Shown here: piece by piece, positions 10,315-21,642 of the stretch
How the letters are laid out: each line of letters opens with the position of its first letter
Position numbering within the stretch: the stretch's first letter is position 1
From: Aaosphaeria pasadenensis
Taxonomy: Eukaryota > Ascomycota > Dothideomycetes > Pleosporales
Direction of reading: 5' to 3'
Length of the DNA: 64,000 nucleotides
NCBI GenBank assembly: GCA_022813625.1
Contig: JAKLMB010000002.1
Coordinates: forward strand, 1,178,001-1,242,000
Program-made: the position numbers and the translations under genes
The notes under the pieces: model-generated
Databases searched by the model: none
Told to the model about the DNA's origin: nothing
What the model saw: only the letters and a program-made list of their open reading frames with translations

Positions 10315-12299
10315 ATGCGATCCGCGGCTCAAGTGTTCTACCTAGCAGTGTTCTCGCTGCTGGGTAGTTCACACGCCCAGGCGCATGCGACCGCTCCTTC
10401 GAAGTCGAAGAGCGCTCCTCCAAACGTCTGCGAAGTAAGCAATAATGGGTCCTCCGCCTGCTATCCTCCCTCCTCTCCTCCCACGACACAAAACCAGAGT
10501 CCTAAACATGTCGTGCAGTTTGAACCATTTGCTATCGTCTCCGATGCCTGCGCCAGCTACAACACCCTCGACCAGCTCAACGAAGCGATCCACCCTTACC
10601 TTCATTCCATCACCCAAGAAACCGATTTCTTCTCACACTACCGATTGAACCTTTTCAACAAGAAATGTCCCTTCTGGAGCGACGAGAATGGCATGTGCGG
10701 AAACGTGGCGTGTGCGGTGAATACATTAGACAATGAAGAAGATATACCGTTAGTCTGGCGCGCGAAGGAGTTGGGCAAGCTTGAAGGCCCCACGGCGCAA
10801 CATCCAGGGAAGAAGCAACAGAGGGCGCACAAGGCGAGGCCACTACAGGGCGGTCTAGGCGACGATGTCGACGAGAGTTGTGTGGTGGAATACGACGATG
10901 AGTGCGACGACCGCGATTACTGTGTCCCCGACGACGAGTCCGCGACCGCGAAGGGCGACTATGTTAGTTTGGTGGGCAATCCGGAGCGGTTCACGGGGTA
11001 TGCGGGCGTTGGTTCCCAGCAGGTCTGGGAGGCTATCTATCGCGAGAACTGCTTCAGCAAGCCGCCGAAAGTGTCGCAATCCAGCCACAACTCGCCGTTC
11101 GGTGGGTTTGGCAATCAGGAGCAGATGCTTGCCGCGAACCAGTTGCGCAACGTCATGAAGGAGCAAGGTATGCAGCAGAATGTCCAGTCTGCAATTGCAC
11201 AAGGTACCGCCAGAGCGCACCTTGATCCCGTCGAGTTTGACGATACCTGTCTCGAGAAGCGAGTGTTCCACCGTGTCATCTCTGGAATGCACGCTTCCAT
11301 CTCCACGCATTTGTGCTGGGACTATCTCAATCAGACGACCGGACAATGGTCGCCAAACCTAACCTGCTACGAGAAGCGCCTCCACCACTACCCGGACCGC
11401 GTCTCCAACATCTACTTCAACTACGCGCTCGTCATGCGTGCCGTTGGCAAGATAAAGCAGCACATCCAAGATTACTCTTTCTGCTCCGAGGATCCTGAAG
11501 AAGATGCCCGTACCAAGAACATGGTCCTGCGTCTCGCATCCGCAGTCCCCTCCGGCCCCGAGATCTTCGACGAATCGATCATGTTCCAGGATCCCGACAC
11601 GATCGCCCTTAAGGAGGACTTTAGGAACCGCTTCCGTAATGTGAGCCGTATCATGGACTGCGTGGGTTGCGACAAGTGCCGTCTCTGGGGTAAACTCCAG
11701 ACCAACGGTTACGGTACCGCCCTCAAAGTCCTCTTCGAATTCGACGAAAACGATTCCTCCAAGGACCCCGTGCTCCGCCGTACCGAGCTCGTTGCTCTGC
11801 TCAACACCATGGACCGCCTCTCGCACTCTCTCCAAGCAAACAAGGAATTCCGACGAATGATCGAGGAGCGGGACGGCACCGCCAAACCCGCATTCCCCAC
11901 CCTACTCCCCGAGCAAGAGGTCCTCAAAACAAAACACCGCCTCGAGAATCCCGACGAAGAGTCTGTGACAAGCGAGAAGCCAAAGACCCCCAACTTCAAA
12001 CGCGATTGGGATTCTTCAAGGATGACCGTCATGGAGGAGTTCTGGGCGGAGCTCGACCTCGTTAAGCGCGCCTACATCCACGTCTTGAAGAGCTGGATTG
12101 CGCTGCCTGGTAGATTGTAAGTACACCTTTCCTGTTTTCCCTTCACACTTAGCAAAAGCATACAGAAGACAGAGAAACTAACGGAAATAGTACCCGCATC
12201 TTCATCCTGGAACTCAACCGCCTCTGGCACTGGTGGTCCGGCCTCGTGGTCCCCGAACGCAGCTGGGAGATTCGCATCCCTACCCGCGACGAGCTCTAA
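10315..12299 (+). CDS. ero1: ER oxidoreductin Ero1
   Basis: FAD-dependent thiol oxidase of the ER lumen that re-oxidises protein disulfide isomerase and passes electrons to oxygen. Exons 10315..12116 and 12191..12299, joined across a GTAAGT intron, give 636 residues. A signal peptide covers the first 21 or so residues. The shuttle pair is MCGNVAC (Cys128/Cys133), and the FAD-proximal site is CVGCDKC (Cys449, 452, 455). The flanking segments DFFSHYRLNLF and TNGYGTALKVLFEF are strongly Ero1-like. Exon 2 ends with RIPTRDEL, an HDEL-type retrieval signal. A second, in-phase 84-nt intron may lie at 10435..10518 (GTAAGC...GCAG). Removing it gives 608 residues and deletes a Pro/Ser-rich insert next to the N-terminal Cys. 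Its branch site is weak, so both forms are possible. Confidence 0.95.
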
Positions 12300-13495
12300 G
12301 CTCAATCTTTCCTCTATGCTCTTTAGAGCTTCAATGTTCTGCTCTTCTCCCCGTTCATCGTTTACTCGTTCGTATATACGCAAGATAGATACCATCGCAT
12401 GCACACATCATCACACTATAACCTGGTTGTTAGATATGCACCTAGCAGTGCCATCACTCTACCATACCACAACCGACTGCATCGTTTCAGCCAAGGAGAA
12501 AGAGGAGAACGAGAAGCAGATAAATAAACATCATCACATGGGCGAATTTGCATAGCTTCCGGCGTTTCTTCCCAATTTTTCAGTACTTCTTTTCAATAGG
12601 TCATTGCATGTTTTGCGGCCCATTTTCAGGCAGAGAGGTGGGGGGTTGTCTCTGCATACTCTTATTTAGAAGAGTGGAGTAGCGTAGCAGAAGGAGAAGG
12701 AGAGGGGAATAAAGATATGAATGAAGTAAACATTACATTTCGTCTACTGTATGCTGTGTCCATCGGTGTGTCTGAGAAAGGTGCGTGCAATTTGTTCTCG
12801 ATGTCGATGTCCCACGGAAGACTCGCCCTTAGCAATGCACACCTGTAACGACTTATAATTTGGAATCAACGACCCCGAAAACATACAATTTAGAAGAATA
12901 AAACACAACAAAATACGACCAGAAAATGATGTCAATCTACATCACCGAGGCTAAGCACCTAGCATACGTGCCTACATAGCTAACCCTTGCACCTTTTCAG
13001 ACCCATACCCTTACCAGGTACCTCAAGGCGTATTAACCTTATCTTCACTTTGACCTTACCTTAACCCTACCCTACCCCTCCAACAGCAACAAACAAACAT
13101 CCCCCCGCCAAATCGCGCAATCCCGCATCATCGTCATTCCTCCCATTTTAAAAAGCCGAAGACATCCGGGAAACCAACATTCCCATTCCTAGGTTCACTC
13201 GTACCATTTGGATTATTAAACCTCGGTGATCTTTTTAGTTCTAGGCAAGAGGTCTAGTTCAGACAAGGTTCGTAATTGTCATTGTGTGTTTATTTATATA
13301 TGGAGAGAGAATGTAGGTGGCTGATTACTGAAGATAGCTTAAATACCTAGGTACCTAGGTACATAAGAAGTATCATCACCACTACGCCGTGTAAACGTCG
13401 ATTGAAGTACCCGTACCACGTCCAATTCTTTCGGTATTTGTACACGAGCTCACCTCCAAACGTCACCTAAGAAACAAGAGAAACAAATCAACACA
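12300..13495. other. Intergenic region ero1 / DsbA-like gene
   Basis: No gene seen. It holds the ero1 3' end and, from about 13.0 kb, a CCTTACC/CCTAACCC-rich stretch followed by a palindromic ACCTAGGT repeat and the upstream region of the next gene. Confidence 0.55.
13344..13361. repeat. 18-bp perfect palindrome (ACCTAGGT twice)
   Basis: TACCTAGGTACCTAGGTA is its own reverse complement and consists of two adjacent ACCTAGGT palindromes. It lies 135 bp upstream of the start codon of the DsbA-like gene. It could be a dimeric factor site or simple low-complexity sequence. Confidence 0.8.
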
Positions 13496-14238
13496 ATGTC
13501 TCTCGCACCCAAGTTCGCAGGCCAGAAGCTCTCCTCCAAGGAATCCAGCTCCAGCAACGGTCCGGCTTCGAAGCACACGCTCGAGATATGTACGTCGACT
13601 CTCCCTCTTCCCCCCTCCCAACCCCTCAGTTTATACATGAGTTTACCTTTCCTAACGCATGAGAAACCCCCAACCCAGACCTCGACTACGTCTGCCCCTT
13701 CTCCGCGAAACTCTTCAACACAATCTACAACGACGCCAGCTTCCGCGACACCATCCTCCTCGGCCAATACAGCTCCTCCCTCGACGTCATCTTCCGCCAG
13801 CAAATCCAGCCCTGGCACCCCTCCTCAACCCTCGTCCACGAATCCGCCTACGCCGTGCTCCGCCTCTCCCCCTCCTCCTTCTACGCCTTCTCCGCCCTCC
13901 TCTTCGCCCACCAGCGCTCCTTCTTCGACGTCTCCGTCGTCAACGAGACGCGCAACCAGACGTACCGCCGTCTCGCCGCGCTGGCCGGCACCCTCGACGG
14001 CGTGGACGAGGAGGCCGTGTACAAGTTGCTTGAGATCAGCGATAAGCCCGGGGAGGACGGGGCGCTGAATTCGGGGAACGGGGTCACGGATGATGTGAAG
14101 GTGCAGGTTAGGGCGAATAGGAGGGTGGGGACGCATGTTACGCCGACGGTTGTGCTCGATGGGATTGAGAAGGGGGAGGTTAGTAGTGGGTGGACGCGGG
14201 AGCAGTGGGTGGAGTGGTTGGGGAAGAATGTCGTTTGA
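13496..14238 (+). CDS. DsbA-like thioredoxin-fold protein
   Basis: Exons 13496..13589 and 13679..14238, joined in phase across a GTACGT...CCTAAC...CAG intron, give 217 residues. The joined sequence LEIYLDYVCPFSAKLF and the later HVTPTVVLDG (a likely cis-Pro loop) are characteristic of a fungal DSBA-like thioredoxin domain family. The first active-site Cys is Cys37 in CPFS. Where DsbA has CxxC the second Cys is Ser, so at most a monothiol chemistry is expected. There is no signal peptide, so it is probably cytosolic, unlike the Ero1 encoded next to it on the same strand. Physiological substrate and role are unknown. Codon use in the second exon is strongly C-ending. Confidence 0.85.
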
Positions 14239-15089
14239 CTGCACGGTGGGGAGAGGGAGAGGGAGGTGGCGAGGCTGTGATGGGCAGATGGGTTGGAATA
14301 GAGCGGGTATCGGAAGGAAAGCCCAGATAGATGATTGATGAACCATTGAATTCAATATATGACTTAAACTTGTGTACATGAACGTGAATTGGAACTGGTC
14401 CATGAGAACCCACACCCCTCGCGCAAATCATTGAAAAGGAGAAAGAAAAGGCTCAAAGCCACAGACTACTACTTTGTATACTGTATGAAAGAGGGAAATT
14501 TATTTCTTGTTCCGCCTACACTGAGCCTATAATACTGTGAATGGAGAGAAGAGAGAGGGAAGCAAACCGTCCATCCGTCCGTTCATCCTTATTATCTTTT
14601 TAAGCGCCAAGTAACACCACCGCCGCCGCCGCCAAAGCCTCTCGCGAGCTCACGTCCCTATGGGTTGCGGGACATTCGAGCATTGGAGAGGTTAGAAAGG
14701 GAGGGGAAAGATGAGGAAAAAGGAAAAACCACATTGACTCGGCCTTCTCAAATCGGAGATAGGAGAAAAACAAACAAAAAGGAAAAAAAAATGAACCAAA
14801 AAGACAGCCTCCTCTCTTGACTTGAGAGAGATATATCATCCAGAAAAAGCCCCGTCGGTACTGAACCATTTGCCATACCAACCAGCCAACCCATCAATAC
14901 AGAATTCTCGTTCTCACTCCTGCCCCTCTCTCTTGCATGTGATGATGTGATTGATGCGCCAGGAAAATGTTATTTTATTGTTGTCTTCTTCGTCTCGTTC
15001 GCTCGGTAATGGGGAAATATGCAACCTGAACTGAAACCAATGCCCTCGCCTTTCGTTATGCCCGCAGTGAATGCCTTGTTGTGCTTGCT
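14239..15089. other. Convergent 3' intergenic region
   Basis: Spacer between the convergent DsbA-like and sin3 genes. It would hold both 3' untranslated regions. No coding frame or structure that I can name. Confidence 0.6.
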
Positions 15090-18000
15090 CTATGACTCAG
15101 CCATCTCGACGTCTTCCCCCTCGGCTTGCTGATCGACCTTCTTGGGCTCCTCGAGATCCTTCTTCAGCGCGGCCTTGACGGCGTCGACGTCGTCGCGACT
15201 GAGGTCCTTCATCCAGGTGGTGTTCCGGGCGAGGCGCTCCTGAATACGCTCCTTCCTGGATTCTCGGAGGGTTTTGTATTCCTCTTCCGGGTTCTTGAGG
15301 CCCTCGTTGGCTCCGGCACGTACCCTGTCGGGTTGGACGAAATACTGGACTCCTCCGACGCCGAAGGGCTCCGTCGCCATGAACTTCATGGTGTACCCGG
15401 CGGGACTAACTGACACGGTGATCTTGTCCAAGTGGTTGACCATATCAAATCGCTCATCATCAGCGAGTTCATGGCTCTTTGCCAGCTTGTTCTTAAGGTA
15501 AGGGCTGTGCACTTTGCTGAGCTGAACTCCCTCGGTGGGTTCCACGGCCATGTACGAAGCAACGTAGCATCGCCAGCGCTTGACACGGTCCAACACACTG
15601 TGGTCGAATGTAGGATCGTCCTTCTTGAAGAGGCGAATATAGGCTGTCATCTTAGCGGGATCCTGTGTCTGGGTCAGTTGGTTGTCATGTGCCAGCGATA
15701 CGAATTCACTTACGTAGGCAATGCGGTATGTGTCTGCATCCTTTGCAAACTTCTCCACGGCCTTCCTGTAGCCGATTTCTTGCTTATGTGTGGTGACCTC
15801 GTTGACCCGGTCTTTCCTGAAGAGATTGTAGATGTCCTGTGTCTTCTCCTTGTTGTCATGGCTGACAACTGCCAGACTGAATCGAACAAGAGACCCCATC
15901 AACCTATCGAAGGAGTACATTTGCCACCCGCACTGCAAGTAATATCGTCGCAGCGTCTCCTCGATAGTCGCCATGTCGACTTCACTGAGGATTTGCTCCT
16001 GGAGTAGATCAAGGATCTGTTGGTAATAATTGGCAGTAGGCGAGGTGTCCTTAAAGAAATCCGAGGGCTGCTTGTCAAGCATCTTGAGATCGTGTGCCGG
16101 CTTGTGCACCAATGCACGAATGACGGTCTCCCGTACTTCATCCTCGTTCTCCTTGAGCTTAAGAAGTCGCTCATACAGGTAAACAAACATGCGGAAGAAG
16201 CAGTAGATCGGCGAGTTCGCGTACATGTTGTACACGGTACGGCGGTACGGCTCGTCATGCTCGAGCTCCCGATCACCCAATGCTGTCGGTTGAGCCGAAT
16301 GCTCGACCCATCGTGCTGAATTGCGCTCGCCGGTGCCATTACCGTTACCGTTCGAATTTGAGCTCTCGGCAGCTTCTTCTTCAGCCGCGGATGTCACGTC
16401 TGGAGTGGTATCTCGGCTAGCTGACGCGGTGCTATCTTCCTTTTCCTTGCGCGACTTTCCACGAGGATCAAGGACGCCACGTCGCAGGTCGCCCTTCTTC
16501 TGCTTCTGCGAACGGTTGGACGTATCCTCCTCCGCACTAGGAGTGTCCTCACCAGATTCGTTGCTAGAAGAATCACGAGCAAAGCTCTGGACCCGTTGAT
16601 CGAACTTTGTCGAATCAATGCCGAAGAAGAGCGGGACGAACTCCTTGATGAAAGGAACGACCTTTGCGAAGTCGACACCGGTGTTGTTCTCCGCGTAGGC
16701 GAGAATGAGACGAGCGACATCAATAAGGACGTCCTCGTCCTTGAAGGAGAATGCAAATTGATAATCAGGTTGAGGAAGCTCCTGGATCTCCTGCATCCGC
16801 TTCTGCTCCTCGTAGCGGACCTGAATCTCGTTCGACAAGGACTTTTGCTGGAACTGTCGCTTGTCGTTCTGTTTAACCGAAAGACTCTGGTGGTCCAAGG
16901 ACTTCCAGAAGATCTTCTGCGTTTGCTCGCGCCACACCTTCTCCCACTCACGCTGAGCGGCCTTCCAGTCTTCCAACTTCGATTTCAGTCGATGAAGCAA
17001 GACTGGGACGACACCGAAAGGAAGAGTGAAGAGCTCTTGGATAACCTGTTGGCCCTTCTCACGGCCGTAAATCTTCATAATGACTCGCTTGTAGATGCTC
17101 TCGCTCTGGCCACCAAGTGCAGGCGGCAGACGATAATGTAGTCGCTCGTCTCCCTTGAGTGCGAGGATCTGGCTGGCGATAGGCTCGAGCTGCTGAATGG
17201 TACGTGTGCAAGCCTCGATGTTGAAGTCGTAGTCGTGTCGCTCTTCCTCAATGCGATGAAGACCTTCCTCGAATTGATTCTTGCGATGGGCGACGAAACC
17301 AGAGTCCTCGGACGCCCAGGTGGGATGCGACGCCCATTCGTCGTTCAGAACGGAGCGGCAGAGTTCATCGCGGCCACTGCACACACGTTCACGCTCGCGC
17401 TTAGGGAGCAGGCGATAGCTGGGACCAAGGCTGCGACAATTCGAGAGAGACACCCTGGAGTTGACCGTCTTGGGTCGAGTGTTGACCTGCTGCTCTTCTT
17501 CCTCGCCCATGAACTTCTTGAACCAAGAGTAGAGCTCCTGATTTCCGCCGATGAAGGATTGCGCGCGGACCACAAACAGCTTCTTGTCGATCAAATCCTG
17601 CGAGAAGAGATTGCAAAGCTTGAGGAACTCGTTCATGGTGTTCTTGTTGCCGATAAACTTCTTCACGCGGTCGAAGAAAGCCAGCTCTTCCTGGTTGGGG
17701 CTCGTAGTTGTGCTTGGAGGCAAAGGCTCGGGGAGAGCCGGTGTGAGTGATGGTGATACCGGTGGACCATCCGTAACCAAGGGCTGCTTTGCAGCATGAC
17801 CTGTCTTTGCGCGCTTTGCGACGTTAGCTGTTGATCTTTTCCTGGTTCCACTGGCATCGGGACTAGGTGACCGTCCGCGCTTGAAATGAACAGGACGAGG
17901 CGGGGAGGATGATGCTACCGGAACTTGCGCGACATGCTCAACACCAGGCTGAGTTTTGGGCGCCATGATCGCAAGAAAGGTATGTGATGTGGTAGAAGCA

Positions 18001-20647
18001 ATGATGTGCAGAAGTAAAGGTGGAGTGGATTTGGGCAGAAAAAGTAGGACGAGGGGATGGGATAAGAGGGTATGGCGGAAGAAAAAGAGCAGTAGGTAAA
18101 GTGAAACATGTGGTGAAAGGTATGGTGAATGGCAAAGTGAATGGTCAGAAGTGACTGGTGAAGTGAACAATCAAGCAGTGCCGCATACGCATCTCAATAG
18201 CATCAATGAATGTTTGACGCACTGACCGCGAGATGAAACAAGACAATTTTGAAAAATAAGACTTACCTTATTGATGTTTCCTTGTGTGAAGCTGCTCCTC
18301 ATGTTAGAGGTGGGCACATCCTGTGGTGCAGGAGGGGGAACAGGAGCGGCCGCAGGTCCAGCGTTCTGGCGTTCGCCACGCTTGCGCTTGTTGTCGCGAT
18401 TCGCAGTAGGCGTTGGCGCAAAGTTGCCCATGGGTGGAAGTCGCGAAGCTTCCGCACGAGGAGTTTGCTGATGGTTTGGTGTCTGTCCGTAGGCTGGCTC
18501 CCGTGTATTATTGAAGGCAGCCGCATCTTCAGCTTGTCTCGCCGCTTGCTGTTGTTGCTGACGATGTTGAGCAGCTGATTCCGGAAGAAATTGCTTGAAG
18601 TCCTCCAGAAGGTCGGGCGCAGCACCGAATAGAGTGGTTACTTGCGCGTACACATCCTGGATTGGCTTTGATTCACGCTGATATGTCTGGAGTATCTCAA
18701 GGAACTGCTTGTAGATATCTGGCTGTGAAGCGAATCGGTTCTGGAAGATGTTAGGATGCATTCGCGTTTGGTTTAGCCGCATTGCTTAGAACTTACCTTG
18801 ATCTTGTTCACGTAACTAATAGCATGATTGAACTCCACAGGTCCACGTTTCTCAGCGCCAACACCACCCATCGGGCCAGGCTGGATGCCTCCGTTGGCAG
18901 CTTGTCCTGGAAGAGGGACACCAAGCTCTCTGCTAGGGGACATCACCGCACGTCCTGTTGCTGCAGAAACGGCATTCTGTAGTTGGGATACGCCCCTCTG
19001 CTCTTGCTGGTGAGCCATGGCTGCGGCCGTGGTAACAGCATCAGGGTGTGCACGATTGCTGACCTCGGGAGAAAGAGGCGTTGGTGCAGGCTGGCCTTGT
19101 TGCGGTCCAAAAAGTGGCTGTCCGAGGGTCCTGCCGTTAGGCGAAAAGAAGGCATCTTGTTGCTCAGGTCCTGGATTCCTCGGCTGTTGTTGCCATCGGG
19201 TCTGCTGTGCCTCGTATGGGCTTTCGTTCGCAGGAGCAGCGTTTCCATTCACCGCAGTGCTTCTGGGAGGCGACAGTGGCCTGGCAGCTGGCATGGTCGA
19301 TACCATTGTACCCATTGGTGTCGTGACTCGAATGGCGTTTGGATCTCCATTTGTGCCGCACTCAATCTTGTAGCCCGGAGGAAGAAAGGTGTTGAAGCCC
19401 TGAATCAAATTGGGATTTCCAGCGAAAAGAGTGGAAACCCGTTCAATGACACCTGGGGTATCGATTGCTCCACTCTTGAAATCCTTCATGATGTCCAGGA
19501 ATCGGTTATAAACATCTGGGTGATCCGCGAACTGGACCTTGACCTGGTCGAGATAGCTGAGTGCGTCATTCAGAATTGGCTGTTGCCCTTGGCCCATGGC
19601 CGCCATGGGGCCTCCTGGGGGACCACCAAATGGCATGAGCATGGTTTGCTGCGGGGGAGGTTGTACAGCATGCTGCATCCTTGGGGTTGTCTCTCCTTGC
19701 TGAGCCGGGCCATTGTAAATGCCACCACCTGGCGCGTTCGCGCCGCTCGTGGGACCAGGGACTGCGTTTGGCCCGCCCAAAGGTCCTGTCTGGCCCAAAA
19801 GGCCATTGGGTCCGTGTATGGTCCTTGCCGAAGGTGCTACTGCGACTGGCTGGTGAATCTGGATAGGACCAGTGTGGTTTTCATGTGCAGCCTGCTCGCG
19901 CTGTTGGCGCTCTCTGAGTTCTCTATCGCGCTGGTCGGCCTCGCGCTTTATGAGCTCCTCATGTTGCGCGGCATGTTGTTGCGCAGCATGCGATTCCATG
20001 AGTTCTCGCTCTCGAGCCTCCCGCTCGCGCATTTCCCTTTCTCTCTCCGCAGCCGCAGGATTCTGCGCCTGTTGGAGGGTCTGCGATATGCCCGGTAGCG
20101 AGTATGGAGGACCTTGCGGAGGACCTTGGGGATTCTGTGCGTTGGGTCCAGACTCTGAAGAGGGCGGTCGCTGGGCAGATTGATGTGGTGACGCTTGAGG
20201 GGGTCCCGTCAACCCGGGGAGCGAGGGAAGATTCTGATTGTGCGCTGAGGCAGAATTCGAGGAATAGAAAGGAGCTCCTAGATGAGATCAGTGGTGGATT
20301 CGAGAGTGAAGTTCGTGAGGGGACGCACCTGACGGTGGAGGGAGGACAGGTCCCGAGTTCTGCGCTGGGGAAGCATGTGAGGGTGCCTGTTGGTTGGCAG
20401 CGCCTGGTCTGTGAAAGTGAACACCGTTAGCACATGTCCAATCCACGAATGGAGTGTGAGGAGATTCGGCAACAGCTTGGTTCATCATAGCTGATCAGGA
20501 TTGCAGAGGAGAGGTGAAGCAAGCGACTTACCCATATGTACCTAGCTGTCGTGGAGGTTGTCCCGACGCTTGTTCTGTTTGCTGTGGTCCTGGTCCTGGG
20601 CCATTCGGCTGCGCAGGTGGCCACCCGTCGCGATGTGCCGGGTTCAT
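15090..20647 (-). CDS. sin3: Sin3 transcriptional corepressor
   Basis: Scaffold of the Rpd3/Sin3 histone deacetylase complex. Proposed exons: 20647..20532, 20408..20329, 20277..18797, 18740..18267, 17948..15714, 15662..15090; all phases agree, giving 1652 residues. PAH1 lies near residues 300-370 (LNDALSYLDQVKVQ), PAH2 near 545-625 (split by an intron after YVNKIK), PAH3 near 805-875 (LAFFDRVKKFIG). The HDAC-interaction region begins near 880 (LSNCRSLGPSYRLLPKRE). The N-terminus is Pro/Gln-rich with a charged coiled-coil stretch (residues about 110-160), and an acidic/Ser-rich linker precedes the conserved C-terminal half. The last intron is only 51 nt and in phase (GTAAGT...CTGAC...CACAG). 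The least certain junction is the start of exon 5: the intron before it would be 318 nt, much longer than its neighbours. Confidence 0.9.
17967..18266 (-). promoter_or_regulatory. Pyrimidine-rich long intron of sin3, possible internal promoter
   Basis: Read on the minus strand, this part of the proposed 318-nt intron is a run of C/T-rich sequence (TTTCACTTTACC, CTTTTTCTTCC, CCCCTCGTCC) ending in CGATCATGG at 17966. It looks like a fungal transcription start region placed before an in-frame ATG. A transcript starting here would encode about 941 residues with PAH3 and the deacetylase-binding region but without PAH1/PAH2. This is inference from composition only. Confidence 0.3.
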
Positions 20648-21642
20648 GGTGTCTGCGCAACGAGTTGCTCTGTGATTGGGTTCGGGTCAGACCTTGACGG
20701 TGTAGACGTGTATTTGTGTTCTGAAAAGCGCCCAAGCTCAACCTAGAGCATGAGTGCTATCGCAGGAATCGATGATAGAAGGTAGAATATGTGTTGTTGG
20801 ACGCCGACTGAACTGATCCAGTTGCTCGGTTTAAGGAGTGGCAGCAAGTAGCTGCTCGAAGCTGGAGCTGGCAGTCTTCGTCGAGTCGCGTTCCGATCAA
20901 CACCGGTGGAAGAACAAAACAAGTCGCATATAGGGTATCTAGATATTAGGAGATTGTAGAGGACGTTGACGACGTTGCGCCACGCTGCTGGGGTATGTAA
21001 GTCCTGTTGCTTGGAGTGCGACGACGTGATGCTCTTTCCAGGCCAGGGCTTTACGGAAAAACACGCGCCGATCCCGGTCGGCGTTTCCAAATGATCCGGA
21101 CCATATTTGGATTAGCCTCTGGTAGCTGACATAAAGTGGACCCTTGTTGCTTTCAACCATTTTCTCAGGAACGGAAATTCTCGGCTCATTGGAGAGGCGC
21201 TCCTTGCTTAGAGTCACGGCGGTAATGAGTACAGAGCATGATGGGGTTCATTCTCAAGTTCTATTCCCTCCGTCCACCCGGTGCTAACACCAAATATAAA
21301 TATGTCCATACAACAAGCAGATGAGCTGATATCCCTGAAGTGTTTGATTCAGCCATCAATGTTCTTGCATCAATGTATCATCACGTATTTCATTCAAGAG
21401 AATATGTATTGTAAGCCTACGAAAATCTCGCACCACGACCCTATGTTTTGGCCACTTCCAGTTGCAGGCCTCGAGTAAGATGGACGAATGGTCGTGTCCT
21501 TCTGTCGAGTCCAAGGTATAACATAACGAAAATAAATGTAAAACTCCCAAAACGCCCGCTTCAGGTCGTGAAGCGTCATCACGAGAAACACTCATGCCAC
21601 ACCAGCAATCCTTCCGATCACACATCGTTGCTCTTCGATGAC
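20648..21642. other. Intergenic region, sin3 upstream / GH3 downstream
   Basis: About 1 kb between two genes on the minus strand. It should contain the sin3 promoter and leader and the 3' end of the beta-glucosidase gene. No supported coding frame. Confidence 0.6.

Noticed and set aside
13030..13085. CCTTAACCCTACCC-like sequence resembling telomere repeats
   Set aside because: Units are irregular and do not make consecutive CCCTAA copies; it is pyrimidine-rich intergenic DNA.
18983..20098. 371-codon plus-strand frame
   Set aside because: Antisense shadow of the GC-biased sin3 third exon; the minus-strand frame carries PAH domains.
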